From: an uncultured Faecalibacterium sp.
Lineage (GTDB): Bacteria > Bacillota > Clostridia > Oscillospirales > Ruminococcaceae
DNA length: 64,000 nt
Direction of reading: 5' to 3'
NCBI GenBank assembly: GCA_934525325.1
Contig: CAKSZE010000002.1
Span: 1-64,000, forward strand
Made by a program: the position numbers and the translations under genes. The notes below the pieces were generated by a model, which was not told the DNA's origin, made no database searches, and saw only the letters and a list, made by a program, of their open reading frames with translations. How positions within the stretch are numbered: the stretch's first letter is position 1; each line of letters opens with the position of its first letter. This document shows, one piece after another, positions 16,235 through 24,738 of the stretch.

Positions 16235-16400
16235 TGAATGGTCTCCGCTTCGCTCTGACCATCTTCAGCGGAAAAAATATTTTAAATAGCAAAAAATCGG
16301 ACAGACTGCGGTCTGTCCGATTTTTTATGTTCACAGATGGGGTCGTAACGGAAAACGGCATTCGCAGCGCCTGTTTCCTTCGGAAACATTTGCGCTGCGG
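16235..16400 (+). repeat. Intergenic hairpin element, copy 2 (complete)
   Basis: The element contains hairpin 1 (16237-16262, AATGGTC...GACCATC around a TCCGCTTCGCTCT loop, followed by TTCAGCGGAA), an AT-rich spacer, and hairpin 2 (16297-16320, TCGGACAGA/TCTGTCCGA around CTGCGG, flanked by A and T runs). The trailer GTTCACAGATGGGGTCGTAA CGG follows. Hairpin 2 with its T-run can serve as a bidirectional terminator between the flanking convergent genes. A further hairpin (GTTTCCTTCGGAAAC) ends the region. Confidence 0.75.
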
Positions 16401-16437
16401 GGGAAATCTCTAAAAAAACAGAACAATAATTCTGCTT

Positions 16438-17289
16438 TTACTTCTTCACGGTCTTTTTGCAGGGTGCACGCTTTGCCTTGGGCTTTGCGGCGGGGGCAGT
16501 CTTAGCTTCCGCAGCGGGCGTTGCCTTGGCAGCCGGTTCAGCCTTTGCAACAGTTTCAGTCTTGGCTTCCGCAGCGGGCGCAGCCTTCACCTCTGCGGCG
16601 GGGACAGCAGGCTCTGCCTTTGCCTTAGCGGTTTTCTTCGCGGCGGGCTTTTCTGCCTTGACCGGCTCTGCAGCCTTTGCAGCGGGAGCAGCGGGCTTCT
16701 CCTCTGCCTTCTTGGCGGTGCGGGGCTTGCGGGCTGCGGGCTTCTTGGCGGGAGCGGCTTCCTTGGCCGGTGCGAGCTTCGTCTCGGCAGCGGGTGCTGC
16801 TTGCTCAACCTTGGCGGCACGCTTTACGCGGTCCTTCACCTCAGAGATGACCCACAGCTGGTCACCGCCGCCGGGCACCTCCTGCCAGATCTGCAGCACA
16901 GCGCCCACCTCGGCACCGATGCCCACGGTGTCCACGCACTTGCCGCCTGCCCAAGAAGAACGCAGACGCACCGTGCCCTCCGGGGTATGCTCTACCTTCC
17001 ACATCTGGGACGTGCCGCCCACGTCCTCCCACAGGTGCAGCCATGTGCCGTTGGCAGTGCCGGTCATGGTCAGATCCAGCAGCTTGCCGGAAGCGCGGTT
17101 GCGGATGCGGTACACGCCATCTCCCTCGCGGACAAAGCTCCACTCCTGCTCAGGCTTGTGGTCATACTTGCCCAGACGGACAGTGCCGCCATCCTTGCTG
17201 CCTTCCACTGCCTGAATGACGTTGCCGGTGTGAGCGGCAATGGTATAAAAGCGGTCGGCTTCGATCACAGTTTGTGCTACGGATTTCAT
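16438..17289 (-). CDS. Ricin-type lectin domain protein with Lys/Ala/Pro-rich histone-like tail
   Basis: This is a 283-residue protein in two parts. Residues 1-155 form one beta-trefoil ricin-B lectin domain: three QxW motifs (Q48-W50, Q95-W97, Q144-W146) mark the three subdomains, and ASGKLLDL and GGKCVDT are typical sugar-site contexts. Residues 160-283 are almost only Ala, Lys, Pro and Glu (AAPAKKPAARKPRTAKKAEE and similar), like eukaryotic H1 or bacterial histone-like tails. No signal peptide is visible, so a cytoplasmic or non-classically released protein is implied. GGGAGGG lies eight bases before the ATG. The role is unknown; binding of polysaccharide, cell wall or nucleic acid are options. 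Confidence 0.8.
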   Translation of the reverse strand: MKSVAQTVIEADRFYTIAAHTGNVIQAVEGSKDGGTVRLGKYDHKPEQEWSFVREGDGVYRIRNRASGKLLDLTMTGTANGTWLHLWEDVGGTSQMWKVEHTPEGTVRLRSSWAGGKCVDTVGIGAEVGAVLQIWQEVPGGGDQLWVISEVKDRVKRAAKVEQAAPAAETKLAPAKEAAPAKKPAARKPRTAKKAEEKPAAPAAKAAEPVKAEKPAAKKTAKAKAEPAVPAAEVKAAPAAEAKTETVAKAEPAAKATPAAEAKTAPAAKPKAKRAPCKKTVKK

Positions 17290-17496
17290 GTACAAATCCC
17301 TCCCAATCATAAAAATGCACAGATTTTTCCAATTCCTTCTTATAAAGAATACCACATATCGTGATTTTTCACAAGCAATTCGACAATTCTTTAGCACTTT
17401 ATATAGAAACCACCCTGTTTTCGCCCTCTTTTTCGCCCCTTCGCAGGGGGGAAAAGGCTGTTTTCCGGGTCTCTCGACATTTTGCCGCAACTGCGT

Positions 17497-17502
17497 TATA
17501 CT
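17497..17502 (+). promoter_or_regulatory. Promoter -10 box of the MATE gene
   Basis: TATACT is preceded 17 bases upstream by TCGACA (17474-17479). The rest of the 282-base gap back to the lectin gene shows no other feature I can assign. Confidence 0.65.
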
Positions 17503-17571
17503 ATTTCTATCCAGCTTATCTGCCGCTCTGGAAGGGGCGGTTTTCTCGTTTTTGAAGGAGGATATTTTTCC

Positions 17572-18957
17572 ATGACCCAGCAGGACCGCACTGCGGTGCA
17601 ATATCATAAAATGACCGAGACCCCTATCCCCCGGCTGATCCTCAGCCTTGCCGCGCCCACGATTTTGAGTATGCTGATCACCAGCATCTACAATCTGGCA
17701 GACACCTTTTTTGTAGGGCGCATCTCCACCAGCGCTTCCGGCGCGGTGGGCGTCGTTTCCAGCCTGATGGCCATCATTCAGGCGCTGGGCTTTATGCTGG
17801 GGCACGGCTCCGGCACCATCATCAGCCGCCGCTTGGGCAGTCAGGATACCCATGCCGCCACCCGCTTTGCTTCCACCAGCTTTTTTACGGCGCTGGCCTT
17901 TGGCGTAGTGCTGGCGGTGGCAGGGCTTGCCACCCTGCCGGACTTCATGATGCTGCTGGGCAGCACCGAGACCATTCTGCCCCATGCCTGCGCCTACGCC
18001 CGCCCCATCCTGCTTGCCGCACCGCTGATGATCTCCAGTCTGGTGATGAACAACATCCTGCGGTATGAGGGCAAGGCAAACCTCGCCATGATCGGTCTTG
18101 TCAGCGGCGGACTGCTGAACATTGCGCTGGACCCGCTGTTCATGTTCGCTTTAGGGCTGGGCACTGCCGGTGCCGGCATCGCCACCGCCCTCAGCCAGAC
18201 CATCAGCTTTGGCATTCTGCTGTATATGTTTTTGCGGGGCAAAACGGTCAGTCAGTTCCGGCTTTCCGCTGTCACCCGCGAGCCGCGCGAGTTTTTGCAG
18301 ATCCTTGCAGGCGGCGCGCCCAGCTTTGGCCGTCAGGGACTGAACAGCATCGGCGGGATGCTGCTGAACATCGCCGCCCGCAGCTACGGCGACGCCGCTG
18401 TGGCGGGCATGAGCATCGTGTCCCGCATTTTTCTGTTCATCCTCTCGGTGGCCATCGGCGTGGGACAGGGCTTGCAGCCGGTGGCATCCTTCAACTACGG
18501 CGCACGCAAGTACCATCGGGTACGGCAGGCTGCCATCTTTACCCTGAAAGCCGCCTTTGTGCTGCTGGTGGTGCTGATCGCGGTGTGCTGGTGGAACGAC
18601 GAAAGCCTGATCCGACTGTTCCGGGACGACCCGGAGGTCACTGCCGTGGCGCTGCCCGCTTTCCGCTACCAGTGCTTTGCCGTCCTTTTGCAGCCGGTGA
18701 TCGTGGTGGCCAACATGACCTTCCAGAGCGTGGGCAAGGCCGGGCGCGCCACCTTTCTGGCCTGCTGCCGACAGGGCGTGTGCTTTATCCCGCTCATCTT
18801 AGTATTGCCCCGGGTGCTGGGGCTTGTGGGCGTGGAGCTCTGCCAGCCCATTGCGGATGCGCTCACCTTTTTCATCTCGCTGCCCTTCCTGCTGGCCTTT
18901 CTGCGGCAGCTGGAGCAGATGGAAGCAGAAGCGTCCCCTGCCCCGGCGCAGCTGTAA
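17572..18957 (+). CDS. MATE-family efflux transporter
   Basis: This 461-residue polytopic protein has about 12 predicted helices and exports drugs or metabolites in exchange for cations. The N-terminal ETPIPRLILSLAAPTILSML and YNLADTFFVGRIS segments are typical of MATE proteins of the DinF/NorM-like type, and the second half repeats the pattern (GAPSFGRQGLNSIGGMLLN). AAGGAGG stands before ATG 17572. A longer open frame from 17482 lacks homology. It is divergently placed from the lectin gene. Substrate cannot be inferred. Confidence 0.92.
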   Translation: MTQQDRTAVQYHKMTETPIPRLILSLAAPTILSMLITSIYNLADTFFVGRISTSASGAVGVVSSLMAIIQALGFMLGHGSGTIISRRLGSQDTHAATRFASTSFFTALAFGVVLAVAGLATLPDFMMLLGSTETILPHACAYARPILLAAPLMISSLVMNNILRYEGKANLAMIGLVSGGLLNIALDPLFMFALGLGTAGAGIATALSQTISFGILLYMFLRGKTVSQFRLSAVTREPREFLQILAGGAPSFGRQGLNSIGGMLLNIAARSYGDAAVAGMSIVSRIFLFILSVAIGVGQGLQPVASFNYGARKYHRVRQAAIFTLKAAFVLLVVLIAVCWWNDESLIRLFRDDPEVTAVALPAFRYQCFAVLLQPVIVVANMTFQSVGKAGRATFLACCRQGVCFIPLILVLPRVLGLVGVELCQPIADALTFFISLPFLLAFLRQLEQMEAEASPAPAQL

Positions 18958-18969
18958 TGCAATTGTAAC

Positions 18970-19015
18970 CGTTTTTAGCCGCATTTTTCTGCAAGACCTG
19001 CAATGAAAAATGCGG
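18970..19015 (+). terminator. Probable terminator after the MATE gene
   Basis: AGCCGCATTTTTC pairs with GAAAAATGCGGCT across a 15-base loop, followed by a modest T-rich tail. Confidence 0.55.
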
Positions 19016-19079
19016 CTGTTTCGTATTCTGAGTGAACGGAAAAATTTTCCTCCCTGTTTTTTGCAAAGGAGTGTTTTTT

Positions 19080-20708
19080 ATGAAGCGTGTTGTCTTGCGT
19101 ATCGGCTGCGGGGCGGTCTGCGCTGCCCTTGCCCTTACTCTAGGCTGCGGCTGCGCCCTGCTACCGCCCGCCACCGGCGTGCCGGGCGCTGCCAGCTCTG
19201 CCGTTTCTGTGCCCACGGACGACAGCGGCAAGCCCCTATACGACCCCGCTGTGCTGAACGATGGCCGTCTGCGGGTGCTGTACTGCTATGGCCGTTCCGG
19301 GAGCAGCACCACCGTCCTGTGCGGCAGCACCCCGCTGCACCAGTCTACCCGCAGCGAGAACGTCTCGCTGGTGCAGGACAGTGCCACCGGCACTGCGGAC
19401 TACTGGCTGCGCAGCTGGTCCGACCCCACTGGCCGGGGCGGACGCCGCACCGCCCTGTACGACAAGACCGGCACTGAGGTGATGTCCTTTGAGGGCGAGC
19501 AGAACGCCACCCTGCAAAACGGCCTGCTGGTGCTGCAGGAGAGCCGCCTGATCGACGGCGGCTACGTCCCGGAGTCCGGCTACGGCACCTGTCAGGTCAT
19601 CGATCTTGCCACCGGCGCAGCGCTGTCGGTGCCGGAGGGCGCATACAGCTGCACCCTATGCGGCGATAAGCTGGTGTTCAGCTGCTACGCCCGCCCGGAG
19701 GGGCTGGACGATTACGACTGGGATACCGACTACCGCCAGAACAGCTGGGTAGTGGTGCAGGAAAAGGACGGCACCCCCGTCTACCGCGCCGATGCCGCCT
19801 CGGCATACCGCCTTTTCTATGACAGCGATACCCTGAGCGACTGGGTGGAGCTGGATGTTGCCACCGGAGAAGAAACCACCAACCAGATTTTGTACAACAC
19901 CCAGACCGGTGAGCAGTACACGGGCTTTTTGCAGGTCTACCCGGGCGGTCTTGCCAGCTTTTCCACCGGTGACGGCCGGTACGCGCTGCGGGACATGACC
20001 ACAGAGGATCGCGGGCTGATTGCCGCCTTTGACGAGCAGCCCAGCCAGTATTTCCCGGGCTATGTGGTAACATGGCACAGCGGCGAGGATCACGGCTATG
20101 AACTCTATGATCTGGAGACCGGTACAAAGACCCCGCTGTACGATGTGGACGCCACCGATAACACCATAGCCGTCTACGCGCTGGACGGCAGTCTGCGGGT
20201 GTACAGCAAGGATAGCGGCAAGCTGCTGACCGACACCACCGTAGAGCCGGTGGAACACCAGCAGCGGGTACGGATGAGCAACTGCGGCAGCGGCTACGTC
20301 TGGCTGGAATTGCAGGATAACGACCGCTACGAGACCACCGCCACCCGGCTGTACGGCCCGCAGGGGCTTGTCAGCGACCTGACCGCCCTGCAAGGCAAGT
20401 ACAGCTATATCAACTACCTGACCACCGATCCCGACGGCAGACCCATGTTCTACGGCAGCCGCAGCGCTGCGGGCAGCGCCTACGGCAACGTATGCGATGT
20501 GCTGGATGCAGACGGCAAGGTGGTGCTGCAGGGGCTTGCCAGCTGCGCCGGGTACTATACCAACAGCCTGAACGCCCTGCCCGACCATGTGTTTGCCGCA
20601 CAGCGGGGCTTCTATGTAGGCTGGATGGACACAAGCGGCAACTGGCTGTACTGCCAGAGTATTTTCTCGTCTGCCACTGCGGACGATGAACCGAGTTACG
20701 GCTATTGA
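19080..20708 (+). CDS. Secreted beta-propeller-like protein, function unknown
   Basis: This is a 542-residue exported protein. The signal peptide is residues 1-25 (MKRVVLRIGCGAVCAALALT) and is followed by GCGCALLPP, which could be a weak lipobox. The mature part holds many repeats of the form 'x-D-x-x-T/S-G-x' with aromatic strands (DLATGAALSV, DVATGEETTNQ, DLETGTKTPLYD, DSGKLLTDT). These suggest a WD40/PQQ-like propeller of six or more blades. No catalytic motif was recognised. It is followed 17 bases later by the PstS-like gene, so the two are probably cotranscribed and may act together at the cell surface. Confidence 0.75.
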   Translation: MKRVVLRIGCGAVCAALALTLGCGCALLPPATGVPGAASSAVSVPTDDSGKPLYDPAVLNDGRLRVLYCYGRSGSSTTVLCGSTPLHQSTRSENVSLVQDSATGTADYWLRSWSDPTGRGGRRTALYDKTGTEVMSFEGEQNATLQNGLLVLQESRLIDGGYVPESGYGTCQVIDLATGAALSVPEGAYSCTLCGDKLVFSCYARPEGLDDYDWDTDYRQNSWVVVQEKDGTPVYRADAASAYRLFYDSDTLSDWVELDVATGEETTNQILYNTQTGEQYTGFLQVYPGGLASFSTGDGRYALRDMTTEDRGLIAAFDEQPSQYFPGYVVTWHSGEDHGYELYDLETGTKTPLYDVDATDNTIAVYALDGSLRVYSKDSGKLLTDTTVEPVEHQQRVRMSNCGSGYVWLELQDNDRYETTATRLYGPQGLVSDLTALQGKYSYINYLTTDPDGRPMFYGSRSAAGSAYGNVCDVLDADGKVVLQGLASCAGYYTNSLNALPDHVFAAQRGFYVGWMDTSGNWLYCQSIFSSATADDEPSYGY

Positions 20709-20725
20709 TCTAGGAGGGCTTTCTT

Positions 20726-21730
20726 ATGAAAAACGCTAAAATTTCCCGCCGCAGCTTTCTGCTGGGGCTGGCTGCCTGCTCCGCTGCCGGGGTGCTGACC
20801 GCCTGCAAGGGCACGGATGCACCCTCCGGCAGCACGGCTTCTTCTGCCGCAGAGCAGCCCGCATCCTCTGCTGCTTCCTCTGCCGTGCAGCAGCCGGAGC
20901 CGTTTTTGACCGTAGAGGAGTTTCCCCCGCTGGACGGCAGCACCGCCTGCATCCCGCTGATGGCGCAGATGTTGGCTGATACCACCGGTATGGACTTGGA
21001 GGAAGCCCGCAGCAGCATCACGGTGAGCACCACCGCCTACGCATGGGAAAACTTTGGCCTGTACGACACCACCACCCGGATGCTGGTGGTATACGAAGCG
21101 CCGGACTATGTAAAGGAAGAGCTGCAAGAGGCCAACGTGCAGCTGGAACAAAAGCCCATCGGGGTGGACGCGCTGGTGTTCATCGTCAATGAGGATAACC
21201 CCGTGCAGGCACTTACTCGGCAGCAGCTGCGGGACATCTACGCCGGGAAGATCACCAACTGGAAGGATGTGGGCGGCAAGGATCAGGCCATCGTTGCCTT
21301 CCAGCGCGGCGAGGACTCCGGCAGTCAGACCCTGTTCAAAAAGCTGCTCATTCAGGGCGGTGAGCTGATGACCCCGCCCTCTGAGCTGGCCCCCGCCGCC
21401 ATGGGCGAGCTGGTGGACAGCATTGCTGATTACAATAACAGCGCCAACGCCATCGGCTTCTCGGTATATTACTACATCGACCAGATGTACTCTAAACCCG
21501 GGCTGCGGCTGCTGGCGGTGGACGGCGTGACCCCCAGCAACGACACCCTTGCCGACGGCAGCTACCCCCTGTGCAACGATTTTTACGCCGTCATCCACCC
21601 GGATGCCGCCGCCGACAGCCCGGAGCGCCGTCTGTACGACTGGCTGGACACCGACGCCGGGCAGGACTGCATCAAAAAGTCCGGCTATGTGGCCGTCGGC
21701 CCGCAGACCACCGTCACCATCGTGGATTGA
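20726..21730 (+). CDS. PstS-like substrate-binding lipoprotein
   Basis: This 334-residue lipoprotein has a twin-arginine-like start (KISRRSFLLGLAACSAAG), a good lipobox (GVLTAC, Cys about 27) and a Ser/Ala-rich linker. A periplasmic-binding-protein domain follows. The stretch DNPVQALTRQQLRDIYAGKI followed by TNWKDVGGKDQAI is characteristic of phosphate-binding PstS proteins, as is the RGEDSGSQTLFKKLL anion-loop region. No pstCAB transporter genes are next to it; instead a propeller protein precedes and a PsiE-like protein follows. It may act as a sensor or scavenger rather than as a transporter component. Phosphate as ligand is an inference from the family. Confidence 0.82.
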   Translation: MKNAKISRRSFLLGLAACSAAGVLTACKGTDAPSGSTASSAAEQPASSAASSAVQQPEPFLTVEEFPPLDGSTACIPLMAQMLADTTGMDLEEARSSITVSTTAYAWENFGLYDTTTRMLVVYEAPDYVKEELQEANVQLEQKPIGVDALVFIVNEDNPVQALTRQQLRDIYAGKITNWKDVGGKDQAIVAFQRGEDSGSQTLFKKLLIQGGELMTPPSELAPAAMGELVDSIADYNNSANAIGFSVYYYIDQMYSKPGLRLLAVDGVTPSNDTLADGSYPLCNDFYAVIHPDAAADSPERRLYDWLDTDAGQDCIKKSGYVAVGPQTTVTIVD

Positions 21731-21732
21731 AA

Positions 21733-21761
21733 TTGACAGACCTTCTCTCGTCTGCTACAAT
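21733..21761 (+). promoter_or_regulatory. Promoter of the PsiE-like gene
   Basis: TTGACA and TACAAT are spaced by 17 bases, 57 bases before the ATG. The gene therefore has its own start despite the close upstream operon. Confidence 0.75.
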
Positions 21762-21817
21762 AAAGGCAGGATTTTGTCGATCTTTATGCAGCAGAATGCC
21801 GAAAGGAAGGTCTTACT

Positions 21818-22348
21818 ATGGAACATCCCTCTCACCCGGTAGAAAGCCACTGGCGCACCTCCCTGCGCAACCGCATCATTCAGGCTTCCAGTCTGCTGGA
21901 AGTGCTGTTGTCCGGGCTGGTGCTGATCGGTCTGCTGCTCAGCGTTGTGCCCCTGATCCGCTGGATGCCCGGCCTGCTGTTCGATGGCAATGAAGCAGAG
22001 ATCCGCACCTTTCTGGAGCGCAGTCTGGACATCGTGATCGGCATCGAGTTCATCAAGATGCTGGCCAAGCACAGCCCCGGCAGCAGCCTTGAGGTGCTGC
22101 TGTACGCCATTGCCCGCCATCTGGTGGTGGGGCACGATTCCGCTGTGGAGAACCTGCTCAGCGTGGGCGCGATCGCGCTGATCTTCATCGTGCGCAAGTT
22201 CTTCTTTGTTCCGGCCTTTGGTGCGCACCTGCCGGACGGTCACCCCGCGCCGGACCTTACCCCCGCCCAGAGCGGCATCCCCGCCGACTGGTTCCGGCGG
22301 CGGCATTCCGAAGCAAAGCCCGAGGAAGAGAGCGAGACGGTAGAGTAA
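21818..22348 (+). CDS. PsiE-like membrane protein
   Basis: This 176-residue protein has three to four predicted helices (about 25-47, 68-85, 95-110, 122-140). The motif DIVIGIEFIKMLAKHSPGSS followed by LEVLLYAIARHLVV resembles the core of PsiE (phosphate-starvation-inducible E) proteins, whose function is not established. The N- and C-terminal ends are polar and cytoplasmic, the latter Glu-rich. Its position after a PstS-like gene is compatible with a link to phosphate, but no Pho-box-like repeat was found. GAAAGGAAGG precedes the ATG. An alternative is a generic small transporter-like protein. Confidence 0.6.
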   Translation: MEHPSHPVESHWRTSLRNRIIQASSLLEVLLSGLVLIGLLLSVVPLIRWMPGLLFDGNEAEIRTFLERSLDIVIGIEFIKMLAKHSPGSSLEVLLYAIARHLVVGHDSAVENLLSVGAIALIFIVRKFFFVPAFGAHLPDGHPAPDLTPAQSGIPADWFRRRHSEAKPEEESETVE

Positions 22349-22363
22349 GCTTTACCGCAACAC

Positions 22364-22407
22364 AAAAAGCGGCTGCTGCACTGTATCTTGTGCAGCAGCC
22401 GCTTTTG
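22364..22407 (+). terminator. Terminator after the PsiE-like gene
   Basis: AAAAGCGGCTGCTGCA and TGCAGCAGCCGCTTTT form a 16-bp perfect stem with T-run. It can work in both directions. Confidence 0.85.
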
Positions 22408-22416
22408 ACGTAGGAC

Positions 22417-22580
22417 GATTTAAAATGCCCTCCGCTTGCGCTCTGGGCATAAACAGAGGAATTTTGTTGTAACTTACAATGCGGGAAAATCTGCGGATTT
22501 TCCCGCATTGTCTTTTCACGCAGGGGGTCGTAAAGGCAACCGGCAGTCACATTGCGGAACCCTGAGCCTGTCCCCTGTGA
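22417..22580 (+). repeat. Intergenic hairpin element, copy 3 (complete)
   Basis: The copy has hairpin 1 at 22424-22451 (ATGCCC/GGGCAT around TCCGCTTGCGCTCT), hairpin 2 at 22477-22512 (ACAATGCGGGAAAAT paired around CTGCGG) and a well-preserved trailer TTTTCACGCAGGGGGTCGTA (from 22513). With the terminator before it, it fills the 305-base gap between the PsiE-like gene and convergent plsY. Confidence 0.8.
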
Positions 22581-22654
22581 AAATGCGTTTTTCTGTATAC
22601 AAAACCACCCCGCGGCGGCCGATGAACGGCTGCTGCGGGGTGGTCTGTTTTGTA

Positions 22655-23326
22655 TTATTTATCCTGTTTTTTGCCGTGACGACCGAAACGGTATTCCTTA
22701 CCCTCGCGGATGCGCTGGATGTTGGAGCGGTGCATGTAAATGACCATCGCACCCATGATCACCGAGCCGATGGTGCACACAGTAAGGTCGGCGGCAGAGT
22801 AGCCCCGGAATACCCCGTACAGGATGGTGAGCACCGGGTAGAGTGCTGCCATGGTCACACTGCCCAGCGACACCATGCCGGTGGGCAGCAGGCAGGCCAG
22901 AAAGATAACTGCCAGAAAGGGGATCAGCACCGGCTGGATGGCCAGAATGGTGCCGCCCGCCACCAGCACGCCCTTGCCGCCCTTAAAGCCGAAATACAGG
23001 GGCTTCAAGTGGCCGATAATGGCAAAGATGGCGGCAAGATACACCGCAAGATACGGCGAGAGCGTGGTGCCTTCCGGCATCAGGGTGAACAGCCAGCGGC
23101 CGATGCACACGGCCAGCACGCCCTTGAGCACATCACCAAAAGCGGTAAGTGCCGCTGCCTTTTTGCCGAAGGTGCGCAGCATATTGGTCATGCCCGCAGC
23201 GCCGCTGCCGTACTTGCGCACGTCATCGTGGTACAAAAACTTGCTGACGAGGATACCGGTGTCGATGCTGCCCAGCAGATACGCCTGCACAGCGGACACC
23301 ACAGCGATGAGAACAGATTTCATCAT
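22655..23326 (-). CDS. plsY: Glycerol-3-phosphate acyltransferase PlsY
   Basis: PlsY transfers the acyl group from acyl-phosphate to glycerol-3-phosphate, the first step of phospholipid synthesis, in the membrane. This 223-residue protein has five to seven helices. The three family motifs are visible: KYGSGAAGMTNMLR (about 38-51), GHLKPLYFGFKGGKGV (about 105-120) and SLGSVTMAALYP near 155. Motif 1 usually reads GSGNxGxTN; here Asn is replaced by Ala. It follows der by 18 bases. ATGATG follows GGGAGG, so either Met could be used. Confidence 0.93.
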   Translation of the reverse strand: MMKSVLIAVVSAVQAYLLGSIDTGILVSKFLYHDDVRKYGSGAAGMTNMLRTFGKKAAALTAFGDVLKGVLAVCIGRWLFTLMPEGTTLSPYLAVYLAAIFAIIGHLKPLYFGFKGGKGVLVAGGTILAIQPVLIPFLAVIFLACLLPTGMVSLGSVTMAALYPVLTILYGVFRGYSAADLTVCTIGSVIMGAMVIYMHRSNIQRIREGKEYRFGRHGKKQDK

Positions 23327-23344
23327 CTGAGCCTCCCTGACGTG

Positions 23345-24688
23345 TTATACGTCCTTGGCACCCACTTCGCCGGAACCGCGCTCCCGCACGACCAGACGGA
23401 TGGGCGTATGCTCCAGACCAAAGTTTTCGCGGATCTGGTTGATGAGATACCGCTGATAGCTGAAGTGGAACAGGTGCTTTGCGTTCACGAAGGCCACAAA
23501 CGTGGGAGGACGGGTGGAAGCCTGCGTCAGGTAGTAGATCTTCAGGCGGCGGCCTTTGTCGCTGGGGGGCTGCATCCGGGCGGTAGCGCGAGCCAGCATC
23601 TCGTTCAGCACGCCGGTGGGCACGCGGGCACCGTTCTCGGCGTCCACATCCCGGATCAGTTGCATCAGCTTGTTCACGTTGTAGCCGGTCTGGGCAGAGA
23701 TGAAAATGATGGGTGCGTACCCCATAAAGCTGAAGCACTCGGCATAGCCGCGGCGCTGCAGCTCCATGGTGTTGGTCTCCTTGCCTTCCACGGCATCCCA
23801 CTTGTTCACCACGATGATGCAGGCTTTGCCCTGCTCGTGGGCGTAGCCAGCCACCTTGCTGTCCTGCTCGGTAAAGCCGACGGTGGCATCCACAAGGATC
23901 AGCGCCACGCGGCTGCGCTCCACAGCAGCCAGTGCGCGCACCACCATGTAGCGCTCCAAGCCATCGCTGATGTTGCTGCGCTTGCGCAGACCGGCGGTAT
24001 CGGTAAAGATGAACTTGCCGTAAGCGTTGTCCACCGGGGTGTCGATGGCATCGCGGGTAGTACCGGCTTCATTAGCCACGATCATGCGGTTCTCGCCTAG
24101 AATGCGGTTGGTCAGGCTGGACTTGCCCACGTTGGGGCGGCCGATGATGGCAACGGGGATACGGTCCTCCTCCACCACGGTCTCGCTGAAGTCCAGATGG
24201 GCGCACACTGCATCCAGCAGGTCGCCCGTGCCGTGACCGTGCACGGAAGAAATGGGCATCACCTCGTCAAAGCCGAGGTTGTAGAACTCGTACAGCTCCA
24301 TGGGAGCTTCGCCCACCTTGTCGCACTTGTTCACGGCAAGAATGATGGGCTTGTGGCTGCGGCGCAGCATATGTGCCACGTCCTCGTCGGCTGCGGTCAG
24401 GCCGTTGCGCACGTCCGTGACCATGATAATGCAGTCGGCGGTGTCAATGGCGATCTGTGCCTGCTCGCGCATGTGCGCCAGAATGCCCTCGGTAGCCTTG
24501 GGCTCGATGCCGCCGGTATCCACCAGCAAAAACTCGTGGCCGTTCCACTCGCAGTTGGCAAAAATGCGGTCGCGGGTAATGCCCGGGGTATCCTCCACAA
24601 TGGCAAGGCGCTGGCCGCACAGCTTATTGAACAGGGTGGATTTGCCCACGTTGGGGCGGCCCACCACTGCTACGATCGGTTTGCTCAT
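23345..24688 (-). CDS. der: GTPase Der (EngA)
   Basis: This is a ribosome-assembly GTPase for the 50S subunit with two tandem G domains and a C-terminal KH-like domain, at 447 residues a typical length. The first G domain has GRPNVGKSTLFNKL, DTPGITRD, DTGG and NKCD. The second has GRPNVGKSSLTNRI, EAGTTRDAID, DTAGLRKR and NKWD. The KH-like part ends in RENFGLEHTPIRLVVRERGS. GGAGGAG precedes ATG 24688. It lies between the DUF512 radical-SAM-like gene and plsY, an order common in Clostridia. Confidence 0.97.
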   Translation of the reverse strand: MSKPIVAVVGRPNVGKSTLFNKLCGQRLAIVEDTPGITRDRIFANCEWNGHEFLLVDTGGIEPKATEGILAHMREQAQIAIDTADCIIMVTDVRNGLTAADEDVAHMLRRSHKPIILAVNKCDKVGEAPMELYEFYNLGFDEVMPISSVHGHGTGDLLDAVCAHLDFSETVVEEDRIPVAIIGRPNVGKSSLTNRILGENRMIVANEAGTTRDAIDTPVDNAYGKFIFTDTAGLRKRSNISDGLERYMVVRALAAVERSRVALILVDATVGFTEQDSKVAGYAHEQGKACIIVVNKWDAVEGKETNTMELQRRGYAECFSFMGYAPIIFISAQTGYNVNKLMQLIRDVDAENGARVPTGVLNEMLARATARMQPPSDKGRRLKIYYLTQASTRPPTFVAFVNAKHLFHFSYQRYLINQIRENFGLEHTPIRLVVRERGSGEVGAKDV

Positions 24689-24738
24689 GGGGTCTCCTCC
24701 TTTCTTAAAAGGGGTAAAATACAATAAAAATGGCGTTA

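Noticed and set aside
16438-17985. Long N-terminal extension of the lectin gene
   Set aside because: The extra 232 codons run through the intergenic region and the antisense of the MATE gene. The true start has GGGAGGG at the right distance and begins the lectin domain.
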